This document shows positions 16,517 through 27,100 of a DNA stretch of 64,000 nt, one piece after another. The notes beneath the pieces are model-generated. The model made no database searches, was not told where the DNA came from, and saw only the letters and a list, made by a program, of their open reading frames with translations. The first letter of the stretch is position 1. Each line of letters opens with the position of its first letter. The DNA is taken from positions 58,531-122,530 of the forward strand of contig NZ_KI271585.1 in the NCBI RefSeq assembly GCF_000469325.1, read 5' to 3'. Source of the DNA: Schleiferilactobacillus shenzhenensis LY-73. Its GTDB lineage: Bacteria; Bacillota; Bacilli; Lactobacillales; Lactobacillaceae. The translations under genes were made by a program, and so were the position numbers.

Positions 16517-17974
16517 ATGGATCATGATTTGGCACCAAAAACGCATTATATCAAGTGGCCGACACTGGCCTTGCTGACTTTCGTCACGGTCATCGGCTTC
16601 GAGGACCTGGTTTACCCTTTCCAGAACCAAGGCCTCTCCGTGGTCTTCTCGTGGATTTTTATGGTCGTCGCCTACGTTCTGCCCTACGAGTTGATCTCGG
16701 CTCAGATGGGGTCGACCTTCAGCGAGGCCGGCGGCGGCCTGGCCACCTGGTCCCGCCACGCTATCGGCGACGCCGCCGGGTACTGGACCGGCTGGATGTT
16801 CTGGGCGTCGCTTCTGCCCTATCTGGTCGACGTGGCCAACTCCGTAATCGTGTCGCTATCGTGGCTGGTGTTGGGCAACAACACCTTGGATAAGTACATG
16901 ACCAATGAGATGTTCGGTTTTTTCACTTTCGCCGTTATCTTGATTTTTTTGTTGACGCAAAACCTCGTCCAGCATTCTTTGGAGTTCATGAGTATGATCG
17001 GCGGTGCGGCGATGTTTATCATGACCATTCTCTTCGTCCTGATGACCGGCGCCGGGGTGGCCGCTGGCGGTTTTCACATTGCCACCCAGCCGTTCACCTG
17101 GTCTGCCTTCATCCCCAATTTCGATACCCATTACTTTGCCACCACCGGTCTGCTGATCTTCGCCGTGTCTGGCGCCGAGCTGGGGGCGGCCTACATCACC
17201 AAGATGCGCGACCCGAAGCACGAGTTCCCCAAGTCCATGGTGATGCTGGCGGGGATGAGCGCCTTTCTCACCGTCTTCGGCTCCTTGGCCATGGGCGTCT
17301 TCTTCAACGCCCACCATCTGCCGGACGACCTGAAGATGAACGGGGCATTCTACGCCTTCGAACGGCTGAGCGCCGCGTGGGGCTGGGGGAAGGTGCTGCT
17401 GTACGTGTACTCGGCGGTCTCGCTGACTTACATGCTGGCCCAGCTGGCCGTGCTCATCGACGCCTCCAGCCGAGTACTGGCGGTGGACACGTCGGCCCGC
17501 TTCATGCCCCGCTGGCTCCTGCGGAAGAACAAGTTTGGCCGGCCGATCCACTCCTACGTCCTGACGGCGGGCATCTGCCTGTTCCTCCTGCTCCTATCTG
17601 GCACGCTGCCCAGCATCAATTCAATTTTCAACTGGCTCCTGAACCTCAACGGCATCGTTACACCGTACAAGAGCTGCTGGGTCTTCGCCGGCTTCATTGC
17701 GTTGCGGCGGCATGAAGAAAAGTTCAATTCACCGTTCGTTTTCATTAAACACCGCTGGCTGGCCATTCTCATCGGTGTGTGGGGCTTCAGCTTTGCCTTT
17801 GCCTGCGCCACGCTGGGCGTGCTGCCCCAGGAGGGTGCGGTGTTCTCCGGGATTTGGTTCCACCAGCTGCTGCTGAATATCGTGTCGGTGGGCGTGCTGT
17901 TTGGCCTGGGCGGACTGATGCCGCTGCTGGCAAGAGTGAGCAACCGGCGGGCGGCAGAGGATACGGCGGACTGA
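16517..17974 (+). CDS. APC-superfamily amino acid permease
   Basis: 485 residues with about 12-13 hydrophobic segments, the size and layout of the amino acid-polyamine-organocation family. The first helix region (ALLTFVTVIGFEDLVYPFQNQG) matches the substrate-binding discontinuous helix, and AYVLPYELISAQMGSTFSEAGGG is the conserved second-helix region. It is related to glutamate/GABA-antiporter-like and other Lactobacillus permeases; substrate not determinable. Strong Shine-Dalgarno GAGGAGG. Confidence 0.9.
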   Translation: MDHDLAPKTHYIKWPTLALLTFVTVIGFEDLVYPFQNQGLSVVFSWIFMVVAYVLPYELISAQMGSTFSEAGGGLATWSRHAIGDAAGYWTGWMFWASLLPYLVDVANSVIVSLSWLVLGNNTLDKYMTNEMFGFFTFAVILIFLLTQNLVQHSLEFMSMIGGAAMFIMTILFVLMTGAGVAAGGFHIATQPFTWSAFIPNFDTHYFATTGLLIFAVSGAELGAAYITKMRDPKHEFPKSMVMLAGMSAFLTVFGSLAMGVFFNAHHLPDDLKMNGAFYAFERLSAAWGWGKVLLYVYSAVSLTYMLAQLAVLIDASSRVLAVDTSARFMPRWLLRKNKFGRPIHSYVLTAGICLFLLLLSGTLPSINSIFNWLLNLNGIVTPYKSCWVFAGFIALRRHEEKFNSPFVFIKHRWLAILIGVWGFSFAFACATLGVLPQEGAVFSGIWFHQLLLNIVSVGVLFGLGGLMPLLARVSNRRAAEDTAD

Positions 17975-18108
17975 GGATGGTAGGCCGGTCCGTTAAGACG
18001 CAGGGGCGGTCCGCCGTTTTTTACATTGCCTGAGGCGGGCGCTGGCGCCAGCCCTTGACGCCGCCCCGGCTGGGTGCCTAAGCTGGACCCAAAGGATGTG
18101 TTGCTTTA

Positions 18109-19233
18109 ATGGATGAAGACACAGCATTTTTGAGCAAGCTGGTCCAAACGGACTCGGCCAATGACTACGAAGCGGCAATTGCCAAGCTGATTCAAGAGAA
18201 GCTGGCGACCGCTGGTATTGAGAGCAAGCTGATCGATTACGCCCCAGGCCGCACGAACCTGGTCGCCGAAATCGGCAGCGGCGACGATATTCTCGTCTTC
18301 GAAGGGCACGAGGACACGGTCGCGCTGGGTAATCCGCAAGAATGGACTTATCCCGCTCTCGGCGCCGAGATTCATGACGGCGAGATGTACGGCCGCGGAT
18401 CTGCCGATATGAAGAGTGGCCTGGCCGCCATGGTACTAGCCATGATGCGGTTGAAGAAGAGCGGCTTCACTGGCCATTTGCGCTTGATGGCCACTGTGGG
18501 TGAAGAATACGGCGCCATGGGGGCAGCCCAATTGCTGAAAGCAGGTTACGCTGACGATATCAGCGGCCTGGTCGTGGGCGAACCGACATCGCTGAAAGTA
18601 CTGTTCGGCCATGCCGGTTCCTTGAATTATAAGATTATCAGCCACGGCAAGTCGGCCCATAGTTCGGAACCCCAGCGCGGTGTCAACGCCGTGGAGAAGC
18701 TGGTGGACTTCATCGTGGCGGAACGCCATGCCTTCGACGATGTTCCCGCGGATCCGGTCATCGGGCCCTTGGCGCACAGTGTCACCGTCCTTAAGGCGGG
18801 CGACCAGGTGAACACCATTCCCGACCTGGCGGTGGCTGCCGGCAACATTCGGCCGACGCCCAGTTTCAAGAATGACGCCGTGATTGAACGGTTGGAGAAT
18901 CTCGTGAAGAAACTGAATGCCACTGGTTCTGGACAATTGGAATTCAGCCTGACGCACAGCTTTCTGCCTGTGATTTCGAAGAAAGACGGGCGCCTAGTAA
19001 CGGCCGCCCAAGCGGCAATCCAGGAAACGTTGGGCCGGCCCGCCGAACTCACGATTATCCACGCCGCGACGGATGCCTCGGTGTACACAAAATCGAAGAA
19101 TCCGTTCGAGACGATCATCTATGGCCCCGGCAGCATGAGTATCGCTCATCAGATTGATGAACACGTTAACGTCGCTGATTTTCAACACGCGGTGGGGACC
19201 TACGAAGCCATTGCAAAGACATATTTCGAGTAA
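18109..19233 (+). CDS. M20 ArgE/DapE-family deacylase
   Basis: 374-residue zinc amidohydrolase. Metal and catalytic residues are visible: GHEDTV (His, Asp), GRGSADMKSG (bridging Asp), GEEYGAMGA (catalytic and metal Glu), GEPT and a late AHQIDEHV (His). A lid domain lies between about residues 180 and 290. Candidates are succinyl-diaminopimelate desuccinylase or an acetylornithine-type deacylase; the context does not decide. It is the last gene before the CRISPR locus. Apart from the tracrRNA and cas promoters, the 359 bases after it hold nothing else visible. Confidence 0.87.
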   Translation: MDEDTAFLSKLVQTDSANDYEAAIAKLIQEKLATAGIESKLIDYAPGRTNLVAEIGSGDDILVFEGHEDTVALGNPQEWTYPALGAEIHDGEMYGRGSADMKSGLAAMVLAMMRLKKSGFTGHLRLMATVGEEYGAMGAAQLLKAGYADDISGLVVGEPTSLKVLFGHAGSLNYKIISHGKSAHSSEPQRGVNAVEKLVDFIVAERHAFDDVPADPVIGPLAHSVTVLKAGDQVNTIPDLAVAAGNIRPTPSFKNDAVIERLENLVKKLNATGSGQLEFSLTHSFLPVISKKDGRLVTAAQAAIQETLGRPAELTIIHAATDASVYTKSKNPFETIIYGPGSMSIAHQIDEHVNVADFQHAVGTYEAIAKTYFE

Positions 19234-19334
19234 TTACCAATGGTAGCAAAAGCCTGTGTGCATTAACTAATGCCGGTATATCAACGATTATTGATAACAA
19301 CACGTTTTTGAGTGAGCAATTTTGTAAAAAATGC

Positions 19335-19363
19335 TTGCCAATTTCCTGCCAGTCTGCTATTCT
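19335..19363 (+). promoter_or_regulatory. Promoter of the tracrRNA
   Basis: TTGCCA (19335-19340), 17-base spacer, TATTCT (19358-19363) preceded by TG one base upstream (extended -10). It predicts a start near 19370, exactly at the first stem of the tracrRNA. Confidence 0.7.
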
Positions 19364-19369
19364 AAAGAA

Positions 19370-19499
19370 GGTTCAGAGACGTCTGAGCCAACCCTCCTTT
19401 TCTAGCCGATTGCGGAGGGATCCAATAGCAAAGGGATTGTCTTAGGACAATCACCTGTCAAGCTCTGACCCCCATCCTCGTGATGGGGGTCATCTTTTT
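19370..19499 (+). ncRNA. tracrRNA of the type II-C system
   Basis: It contains a 27-base segment (19403-19429) identical to the CRISPR repeat except for one A to G change, in the same orientation on the plus strand; a crRNA read from the minus strand would pair with it over 27 bases with a single G-U wobble. It is preceded by a stem (GGTTCAGA/TCTGAGCC, 19370-19389). After it come a nexus-like hairpin GATTGTC-TTAG-GACAATC (19435-19452) and an 11-bp terminator stem (19466-19492) with T5. Its position upstream of cas9 is typical of type II-C. Confidence 0.9.
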
Positions 19500-19513
19500 C
19501 GTATCCAATTATA

Positions 19514-19542
19514 TTGTGAATCCCTGGGCGTTGGCGTATGAT
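19514..19542 (+). promoter_or_regulatory. Promoter of the cas operon
   Basis: TTGTGA (19514-19519), 17-base spacer, TATGAT (19537-19542), directly after the tracrRNA terminator and about 50 bases upstream of cas9. The Shine-Dalgarno AGGGGAG (19577-19583) follows. Confidence 0.6.
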
Positions 19543-19592
19543 GTGAGTATCAAGCACCATTCACTGAAAGTACATGAGGGGAGTTATGTAGC

Positions 19593-22500
19593 ATGGGCTA
19601 TATATTAGGACTCGATATCGGAATAGCATCGTGTGGCTACGCCATCTTAGAAACGGACGCTTTGGGGATTCCATTCAAGATTAAGATGCTGAATTCAGTG
19701 ATTTTCACCCGGGCTGAGAATCCCAAAAATGGCGCATCCTTGGCTGAACCGCGCCGGCGTTATCGAGGCGCCCGGCGGCGCAAACGGCGGACGTCCTTCC
19801 GCAAGCACCGAACGCGCCAGCTATTCATCCGTGAGGGATTATTGACCCAGCAAGATATCACGGCCTATCTCAACCAAGAAATTAGCCATGATGACATCTG
19901 GCAGCTGCGCGTGGCTGCCCTCGACCAGCGGATCACCAGCCGCCAGCTTTTCCAGGTGCTCTACTACTTCGTCACTCACCGCGGGTTCAAGTCCAATCGC
20001 AAAGCCGAATTAACGGACAAGGACAATGGACCAGTGTTGAAATCCATTAGTGCGTTCGAGACGGAAATGACGGAGAACGGCTATCGGACCATCGGCGAAT
20101 TGTATGCCCATGACCGCCGTTTCCAAGACCGGAAGCATAACAAGGGCTACACCGACGGGTTCATTGGGACAGTAAAGCGGGCCTGGCTGGTGGATGAAAT
20201 CAAACGGATTCTTGCCGCTCAGCAGTCCTTGGGGAACGATAAAATCACTGACAAATTCGTTCACCAATACCTCGACATCTTTGAGAGCCAGCGTAACTAC
20301 GATGTCGGCCCTGCCAACGGCCCCTACGCCGGTGACCTGATTGCCAAGATGGTCGGCCCTGACACCTTCGATCGTTCGCGCAAACGGTCCCCCCGCGCGA
20401 CATACACGTTCCAATACTTCAACTTCCTGACCAAGTTGAACTCTCTTCGTGTGGCTGACAGTATTGGCGGTACCTATGCCCCTCTGACCGATGATCAACG
20501 CCAGACAGTTACTGAGCGGTTATGGGCCAAGGGGGTCAAATCGGCCGATTTAACCTTCAAGCAAATTCGGGCACTGCTTTCTCTCCCCGATGGCGCTCGT
20601 TTTAACTTGGTGACATACAGTGGGGATGCCAAGAAAGCACTCGAAATCGAAGGTAAGACCAAGTTTGTTTCAGTCAAACCGTTGCGTGATATTCAGAAAG
20701 CCTTAGACGACGAGCAACTGGCCAACGATCATGAACTGCTTGATGCCATTGCCCTGGTCCTAACGCTGTATAAGAGCGACGACAAGCGTCGGACAAAGTT
20801 CCACGAGCAGACCACTCTCCCGGATGACAAAATTGAACAGCTGTTACCGCTCAACTTTGCCAAGTTTGGGCACCTTTCTACCCATACAATGCAGGCGATC
20901 ATTCCTTACCTGGAACAAGGGATGGTCTATAGTGATGCCGCCACGGCAGCCGGTTACGACTTCCGGGATAACCAAATCGATATGGAGTACATTCGCGAGA
21001 ACGTTACGAATCCCGTCGTTCGCCGCGCTGTTAGCGTGGCCAACAAGCTGGTGAAGGCTGTGGTTCGCCGCTTCGGCAAGCCGGACAGTATCCACATTGA
21101 GCTCGCCCGTGACTTGAGTAAAAACTTCCAGGAACGCAAACAGGAAGAACAGTACCAGAAGAAGAACGCCGCCGCCAACGAGAAAATTGCGCAACAGTTG
21201 AAAGAGCTCGGCATTCCCGTCAATGGTATGAACATCACGAAGATGCGCCTCTTCAACGAGCAGAACGGGATCGATATTTACGATTTGACCCCTAATGCGT
21301 CAATGGCAGTAACCGACATCTTCTCCGACGACCTGTACGAAATTGACCACATCATTCCTTACAGCATCAGTTTTGACGACAGTTATAGCAACAAGGTCCT
21401 GGTCAGTGCCAAAGCCAACCGGGAGAAGCGCGATCGTATCCCGATGGAGTTCTTCGGTAATGATCCGAAGACTCGGGCCCAGTTTGTTAATCGGGTAAAC
21501 ACCAACATTCACAACGCTAAGAAGAAACGCAATCTACTCAAGGAGACCCTGACCGACGAAGACAAGAGCCAATGGAAGTCGCGGAATATCAACGATACCC
21601 GGTATTTGAACCGTATTCTGATGAACTACTTGTCTCAAAATGTTGAATTCACGGACGTTCTGAGCAAGGCCAAGCATGTCATCGCGTTGAACGGTGCGGT
21701 CACCGCGAAGATTCGGTCCCGCTGGGGTATCACAAAGGTCCGCGTAGCCGGCGACTTGCACCATGCGGTGGACGCCGTAGTCATTGCCTGCGTCACCGAC
21801 GGCCTCATTCAAGCAGTCACCAGGTATGCCAAGTACCAAGAAAGAAAGGGCAACAAGCTCGCTTCTCTGGATGATCTTCAAGATGACAACCCAGACGGTT
21901 TAGATGCCAAACGGTTCCGCAAGCTGTTTAATGACTATCCCCTGCCCTGGCCAGAATTCCGCGAAGAATTACATGGGCGTGTTTCCGATGCGCCGGATAA
22001 GTTGATGGCTGGTCATCCGTGGGCACATTATACCCCTGAAGAAATTGCTGGGTTGCAGAAACCATTTGTGGTCCGCGTTCCGAATCATCGCATTGTAGGG
22101 CCGGCAACTCTAGATACGGTTTATGGTCAACCGGACCCTGACAGCAATATTATCACCCAACGTGTTCGAATCACTGACCTGAAACTCAAGAAGAGCAAAA
22201 ATGGTGATGACACAATCGCTGCAGGTACCAACGCGTATGCTTTGGCGGAAGATGGTGGAAACAAAGTGGTCTACGAAACCATTCTACGGGCTTTACAGGC
22301 GGCTAATGGCGATGGGAAGAAAGCTTTCCCTGAGGGGCGAGTGATGGTGAAGATGCCGAATGAAACGATTCCGGTGGAGCGCGTCCGTGTTACCGGCAAG
22401 GCAACATCCACTGTACCGGTCGGCCCGAAGAGTGTAGCAGCAAACGGTTCGATGGTGCGTATTGATGTTTACAAGACGCCGAAGAAGTATGTGTTCGTTC

Positions 22501-22907
22501 CTGTTTACGTGAAGGACACAGTAAACGAGAACCTACCGAAAAAAGCTGCCACACAGAGAAAGTCACTGGCGGACTGGTACGAGATTCAACCACAAGATCA
22601 ATTCGAGTTTTCATTATTTGCGAATGACCTCATTCACATTGTCAACAAGAAAGGGATAAAGACAACCGAAATCAACGCTGACGGCATGTCAACGAATGGG
22701 ATTCGGGAAGAAATAGTTGGATACTTCACAGGAGCGGATATTGCTACAGCTTCGATTGCTTTCGACGGTCCTGATCGTTCTTTCTCCGCACGAAGCGTCG
22801 GATTCGCAACCCTAGACAAAGTTGAGAAAGTATCAACAAACTATTTCGGTGAATTGGCGGTAGTTCATGAGACACAGCCGTTGGGATTCACCAACAAAGG
22901 AGATTAA
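19593..22907 (+). CDS. cas9: Compact Cas9 nuclease, type II-C
   Basis: 1104-residue RNA-guided DNA endonuclease. Catalytic residues are all visible: RuvC-I LGLDIG with D8; Arg-rich bridge helix about residues 53-80; RuvC-II IHIELARD with E503; HNH EIDHIIPYS with H586, plus N600 and N609 at the spacing seen in SpCas9; RuvC-III LHHAVDA with H724 and D727. The C-terminal ~330 residues are the wedge/PAM-interacting part. Length, absence of csn2 and cas4, and the cas9-cas1-cas2 order indicate II-C, a subtype less usual for lactobacilli, where II-A dominates. The PAM cannot be read from the sequence. It appears intact and active. Confidence 0.97.
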   Translation: MGYILGLDIGIASCGYAILETDALGIPFKIKMLNSVIFTRAENPKNGASLAEPRRRYRGARRRKRRTSFRKHRTRQLFIREGLLTQQDITAYLNQEISHDDIWQLRVAALDQRITSRQLFQVLYYFVTHRGFKSNRKAELTDKDNGPVLKSISAFETEMTENGYRTIGELYAHDRRFQDRKHNKGYTDGFIGTVKRAWLVDEIKRILAAQQSLGNDKITDKFVHQYLDIFESQRNYDVGPANGPYAGDLIAKMVGPDTFDRSRKRSPRATYTFQYFNFLTKLNSLRVADSIGGTYAPLTDDQRQTVTERLWAKGVKSADLTFKQIRALLSLPDGARFNLVTYSGDAKKALEIEGKTKFVSVKPLRDIQKALDDEQLANDHELLDAIALVLTLYKSDDKRRTKFHEQTTLPDDKIEQLLPLNFAKFGHLSTHTMQAIIPYLEQGMVYSDAATAAGYDFRDNQIDMEYIRENVTNPVVRRAVSVANKLVKAVVRRFGKPDSIHIELARDLSKNFQERKQEEQYQKKNAAANEKIAQQLKELGIPVNGMNITKMRLFNEQNGIDIYDLTPNASMAVTDIFSDDLYEIDHIIPYSISFDDSYSNKVLVSAKANREKRDRIPMEFFGNDPKTRAQFVNRVNTNIHNAKKKRNLLKETLTDEDKSQWKSRNINDTRYLNRILMNYLSQNVEFTDVLSKAKHVIALNGAVTAKIRSRWGITKVRVAGDLHHAVDAVVIACVTDGLIQAVTRYAKYQERKGNKLASLDDLQDDNPDGLDAKRFRKLFNDYPLPWPEFREELHGRVSDAPDKLMAGHPWAHYTPEEIAGLQKPFVVRVPNHRIVGPATLDTVYGQPDPDSNIITQRVRITDLKLKKSKNGDDTIAAGTNAYALAEDGGNKVVYETILRALQAANGDGKKAFPEGRVMVKMPNETIPVERVRVTGKATSTVPVGPKSVAANGSMVRIDVYKTPKKYVFVPVYVKDTVNENLPKKAATQRKSLADWYEIQPQDQFEFSLFANDLIHIVNKKGIKTTEINADGMSTNGIREEIVGYFTGADIATASIAFDGPDRSFSARSVGFATLDKVEKVSTNYFGELAVVHETQPLGFTNKGD

Positions 22908-22910
22908 GGT

Positions 22911-23813
22911 ATGGGTTATCGAAATATCTTTATTGAAAGCCCGGCTACCCTGTCAATTCATAGATCCCAGTTGCGAGTGAGAACGGACACCGACCACACC
23001 TTTCCATTGGATGACATTCAGAGCATCCTTCTCGACAATCTAGCAACAAGTATTACAGCAAACGTTCTATCTCAGTTGAGTAAGAACAACATTGCCGTGA
23101 TTGTCTCTGATGTACAGCATCTCCCAACAACAACGCTGTTGCCCATTCAAGGGTATTATCACAAGCTGACTGCGCTACGCCAACAGTTAACCGTACCCAA
23201 GCGTTTTAAAGATCGTCTTTGGCAAAAAATCATCCGTCGAAAGATTCTTAACCAAAGCGCAGTGTTGAACATCTTGAACGTGACTGGTGGGATAAGTATG
23301 TCCCGTTTTGCATCTGCAGTGAAGGAGGGCGATTCAACCCATCAAGAGGGTTACGCCGCGGCGTTTTATTTCCAGTCTGCCTTTGGCGAGGTGTTTTCAC
23401 GACGCACTGAAGATGTTCAAAATGCTGCACTGAATTATGGCTACGCCATAATCCGTAGCTGCGTGGCACGTGAAATCTGCGCATTTGGATTGGAACCGTC
23501 TTGGGGCATATTCCACCGTAACCAGATGAACCCGTTCAATCTTGCCGACGATTTCATGGAGACATTTCGACCGATTGTCGATTTGGTCGTATTACAGATG
23601 CACTTCGATGAATCCGACGCCCTGACCAGCCAAGCCAAGAAAGAATTACTGAATATTCAAAGTCTGGATGTACAAATAAATGAATCCATTCAAACGGTCC
23701 GCAACGCTATCCACATGACTGTCGAAAGCATATCTGCCGCATACGCAACAGGAAAAATGTCAGGAATCAGCCTCCCTCAGCTCATTCCATTGCATCCTCA
23801 TGAGTTCGCCTAA
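22911..23813 (+). CDS. cas1: Cas1 integrase
   Basis: 300 residues. It integrates new spacers together with Cas2. The metal-binding triad is recognisable as E146 (HQEGYAAAFYF), H202 (GIFHRNQMNPFN) and E217 (ADDFMETFRP). It starts 3 bases after the cas9 stop with AAAGGAG upstream, so it is co-translated with cas9. Length is typical of type II Cas1. Confidence 0.96.
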   Translation: MGYRNIFIESPATLSIHRSQLRVRTDTDHTFPLDDIQSILLDNLATSITANVLSQLSKNNIAVIVSDVQHLPTTTLLPIQGYYHKLTALRQQLTVPKRFKDRLWQKIIRRKILNQSAVLNILNVTGGISMSRFASAVKEGDSTHQEGYAAAFYFQSAFGEVFSRRTEDVQNAALNYGYAIIRSCVAREICAFGLEPSWGIFHRNQMNPFNLADDFMETFRPIVDLVVLQMHFDESDALTSQAKKELLNIQSLDVQINESIQTVRNAIHMTVESISAAYATGKMSGISLPQLIPLHPHEFA

Positions 23814-24126
23814 GTTCATGCGAGTAATCGTAATGTTCGACTTGCCCGTTGTAGAAGCTGAAGACCGCAAGGCTGCAAATCGTTTCCGACATGATTTAAT
23901 CTCTGAGGGGTTCGTAATGATGCAGTATTCAGTCTATTACCGCATCGTCAATGGGCTGGATATGGCAAAGAAATATGAAAATAGGATCGAAGGCTTCCTT
24001 CCTGAAAAGGGACAGGTGCGATTGCTTCTGCTCACAGAGAAGCAGTTTGCCAACATGAAGGTCCTAATTGGGGACATCAGCCCGCAAGAAAGGGATATTT
24101 CAGGAAACTCACTGACAAGTTTATAG
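23800..24126 (+). CDS. cas2: Cas2
   Basis: 108 residues (102 if the start at 23818 is used; the conserved MRVIVMFDLPV begins there). Ferredoxin-like structural partner of Cas1 in spacer integration, with the strand-1 Asp (MFDLPV). The open frame overlaps cas1 by 14 bases at the ATG 23800; neither start has a strong Shine-Dalgarno, so translational coupling with cas1 is likely. Confidence 0.95.
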   Translation: MSSPKFMRVIVMFDLPVVEAEDRKAANRFRHDLISEGFVMMQYSVYYRIVNGLDMAKKYENRIEGFLPEKGQVRLLLLTEKQFANMKVLIGDISPQERDISGNSLTSL

Positions 24127-24132
24127 CCAAGA

Positions 24133-24167
24133 AAAGACGGCTCAAATCGCATGGTTGAGCCGTCTTT
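24133..24167. terminator. Bidirectional terminator between cas2 and the array
   Basis: AAAGACGGCTCAA pairs perfectly with TTGAGCCGTCTTT, with T3 on the plus side and T4 on the minus side. It can end the cas operon and also stop leftward array transcripts before they run antisense into cas2. Confidence 0.85.
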
Positions 24168-24177
24168 ACATTTATCT

Positions 24178-27100
24178 GTCCCATTTTAGCCGATTGCGGA
24201 AGGATCCAATAGCATCCGTCAAAATTTGGCAAGAAGTTTGAATGTCCCATTTTAGCCGATTGCGGAAGGATCCAATAGCTGCCATGGGCGCCTATTTTAA
24301 TACGCTGACGTCCCATTTTAGCCGATTGCGGAAGGATCCAATAGCGACGGGCATTGCCAAACTGTACGCCGGAGAGTCCCATTTTAGCCGATTGCGGAAG
24401 GATCCAATAGCCGCCAGTACAATCAGGCCCGGACTCGCGAAGTCCCATTTTAGCCGATTGCGGAAGGATCCAATAGCTATCTATCGTGGCGCTATCCAGG
24501 CCATGAAGTCCCATTTTAGCCGATTGCGGAAGGATCCAATAGCCTGGGTCACCTGATTGTTCAGGAATGATCTGTCCCATTTTAGCCGATTGCGGAAGGA
24601 TCCAATAGCTCGAGACATCAAAATAATCGGCTACTTTCTGTCCCATTTTAGCCGATTGCGGAAGGATCCAATAGCCGTCGCCGCCGGGTAGCGGCAACTG
24701 AAATAGTCCCATTTTAGCCGATTGCGGAAGGATCCAATAGCAAGTTATTCCACGTGTTAAGACAAGCAAATGTCCCATTTTAGCCGATTGCGGAAGGATC
24801 CAATAGCACAACTCGGGGGGTAAATTAAAATGAATAGGTCCCATTTTAGCCGATTGCGGAAGGATCCAATAGCTCCACTTGGTCTCAGAGACAGAGGCTT
24901 GCCGTCCCATTTTAGCCGATTGCGGAAGGATCCAATAGCTTGCAGGGCGGCCAAGGCGTGGCTGTGGTAGTCCCATTTTAGCCGATTGCGGAAGGATCCA
25001 ATAGCGGTCAAGGAAGGGACGACAGGAAGCGAGAAGTCCCATTTTAGCCGATTGCGGAAGGATCCAATAGCGGGGGGGTACGATCATCAGCTATTTACTT
25101 GTCCCATTTTAGCCGATTGCGGAAGGATCCAATAGCACTGGCTGTTCTCGCATTGACGTAACCTGCGTCCCATTTTAGCCGATTGCGGAAGGATCCAATA
25201 GCCGGTTGGCCTTAACGTTGACCAAGTAGTCGGTCCCATTTTAGCCGATTGCGGAAGGATCCAATAGCTTCATGTCGGTCATTTCTTGACCCCCAATAGT
25301 CCCATTTTAGCCGATTGCGGAAGGATCCAATAGCCCAGCCACCGGAACTTCGCCATTTCTTTATGTCCCATTTTAGCCGATTGCGGAAGGATCCAATAGC
25401 AAGAGCCTTAGCGTAGTCGTGCGAAATGCCGTCCCATTTTAGCCGATTGCGGAAGGATCCAATAGCCAAGGTTGTGTGTGGTGATGGACTGCATTTGTCC
25501 CATTTTAGCCGATTGCGGAAGGATCCAATAGCTCCCCTCCTCATCTAGTGGATGAAGAAGCAGTCCCATTTTAGCCGATTGCGGAAGGATCCAATAGCTT
25601 GGCCGGTACGCCCACTTTTTTCGCCAAAGTCCCATTTTAGCCGATTGCGGAAGGATCCAATAGCACCCGCGCCGGTGCTGATGACAACGCCCGTGTCCCA
25701 TTTTAGCCGATTGCGGAAGGATCCAATAGCGGCAGCCGTGCACCAGCAGACGTTAACGACGTCCCATTTTAGCCGATTGCGGAAGGATCCAATAGCCGCG
25801 TTGACGTGCTGGACTTGCAAGAGGACGTCCCATTTTAGCCGATTGCGGAAGGATCCAATAGCTACACCGAAGTTCGTCCCATTGTAACCGATGTCCCATT
25901 TTAGCCGATTGCGGAAGGATCCAATAGCAGCCCGCGAGTTCGGGAGGGTGCGCAAAGAGTCCCATTTTAGCCGATTGCGGAAGGATCCAATAGCCCACCT
26001 TATCCAAAGTAAACTCGACGCCAGGTCCCATTTTAGCCGATTGCGGAAGGATCCAATAGCGGGCACGGGAAAAACATTACCGACACTGATGTCCCATTTT
26101 AGCCGATTGCGGAAGGATCCAATAGCGAGCAAGGTGAACTGTACACCGCTGAGGAAGTCCCATTTTAGCCGATTGCGGAAGGATCCAATAGCAAAACACC
26201 TATACCACTGCTAAAATAAAACGTCCCATTTTAGCCGATTGCGGAAGGATCCAATAGCTTGGGCACGTCTTTCATGATGGCCGCAAAGGTCCCATTTTAG
26301 CCGATTGCGGAAGGATCCAATAGCCTGAAGCTTTGCCATGCCCGTGTTGATCTTGTCCCATTTTAGCCGATTGCGGAAGGATCCAATAGCCGGATCAGGT
26401 TTCTTTCCAGCGGGAAAGAAGTCCCATTTTAGCCGATTGCGGAAGGATCCAATAGCCGTGCAACTCTGAGTGAACCTTACCATCACGTCCCATTTTAGCC
26501 GATTGCGGAAGGATCCAATATCTGTATCAGCTCGTTAGAGCGTGTCTGGCGGGTCCCATTTTAGCCGATTGCGGAAGGATCCAATAGCGGCTGCTGTGGT
26601 CAGCTCATCGGCATGGCTGTCCCATTTTAGCCGATTGCGGAAGGATCCAATAGCATAGGGGGTATTGTGTTATGTGTGGAAGGGGTCCCATTTTAGCCGA
26701 TTGCGGAAGGATCCAATAGCTCGCCTTGCTCTAGGTGAGCGCCCGTCAGCGTCCCATTTTAGCCGATTGCGGAAGGATCCAATAGCTTTCTGGATCAACA
26801 GCAGCAGCCGAATCTTGTCCCATTTTAGCCGATTGCGGAAGGATCCAATAGCCACGAAAGGCGGAAATTATCATGACTAAGGTCCCATTTTAGCCGATTG
26901 CGGAAGGATCCAATAGCTGGTTAGAAGAAAAGGGATATATAGTCCCCGTCCCATTTTAGCCGATTGCGGAAGGATCCAATAGCGGCGCCCGACCGTGTAA
27001 ACACCTTTTTATGGTCCCATTTTAGCCGATTGCGGAAGGATCCAATAGCCTGAGCCCGCTGCGGAACTTCCGGAAAGACGTCCCATTTTAGCCGATTGCG

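Noticed and set aside
19593-24126. Type II-A assignment
   Set aside because: No csn2, compact Cas9, tracrRNA in the II-C position with inverted array transcription.
24127-24177. Classic CRISPR leader on the cas2 side
   Set aside because: Only 51 bases, mostly a terminator stem, and the tracrRNA shows transcription in the opposite direction.
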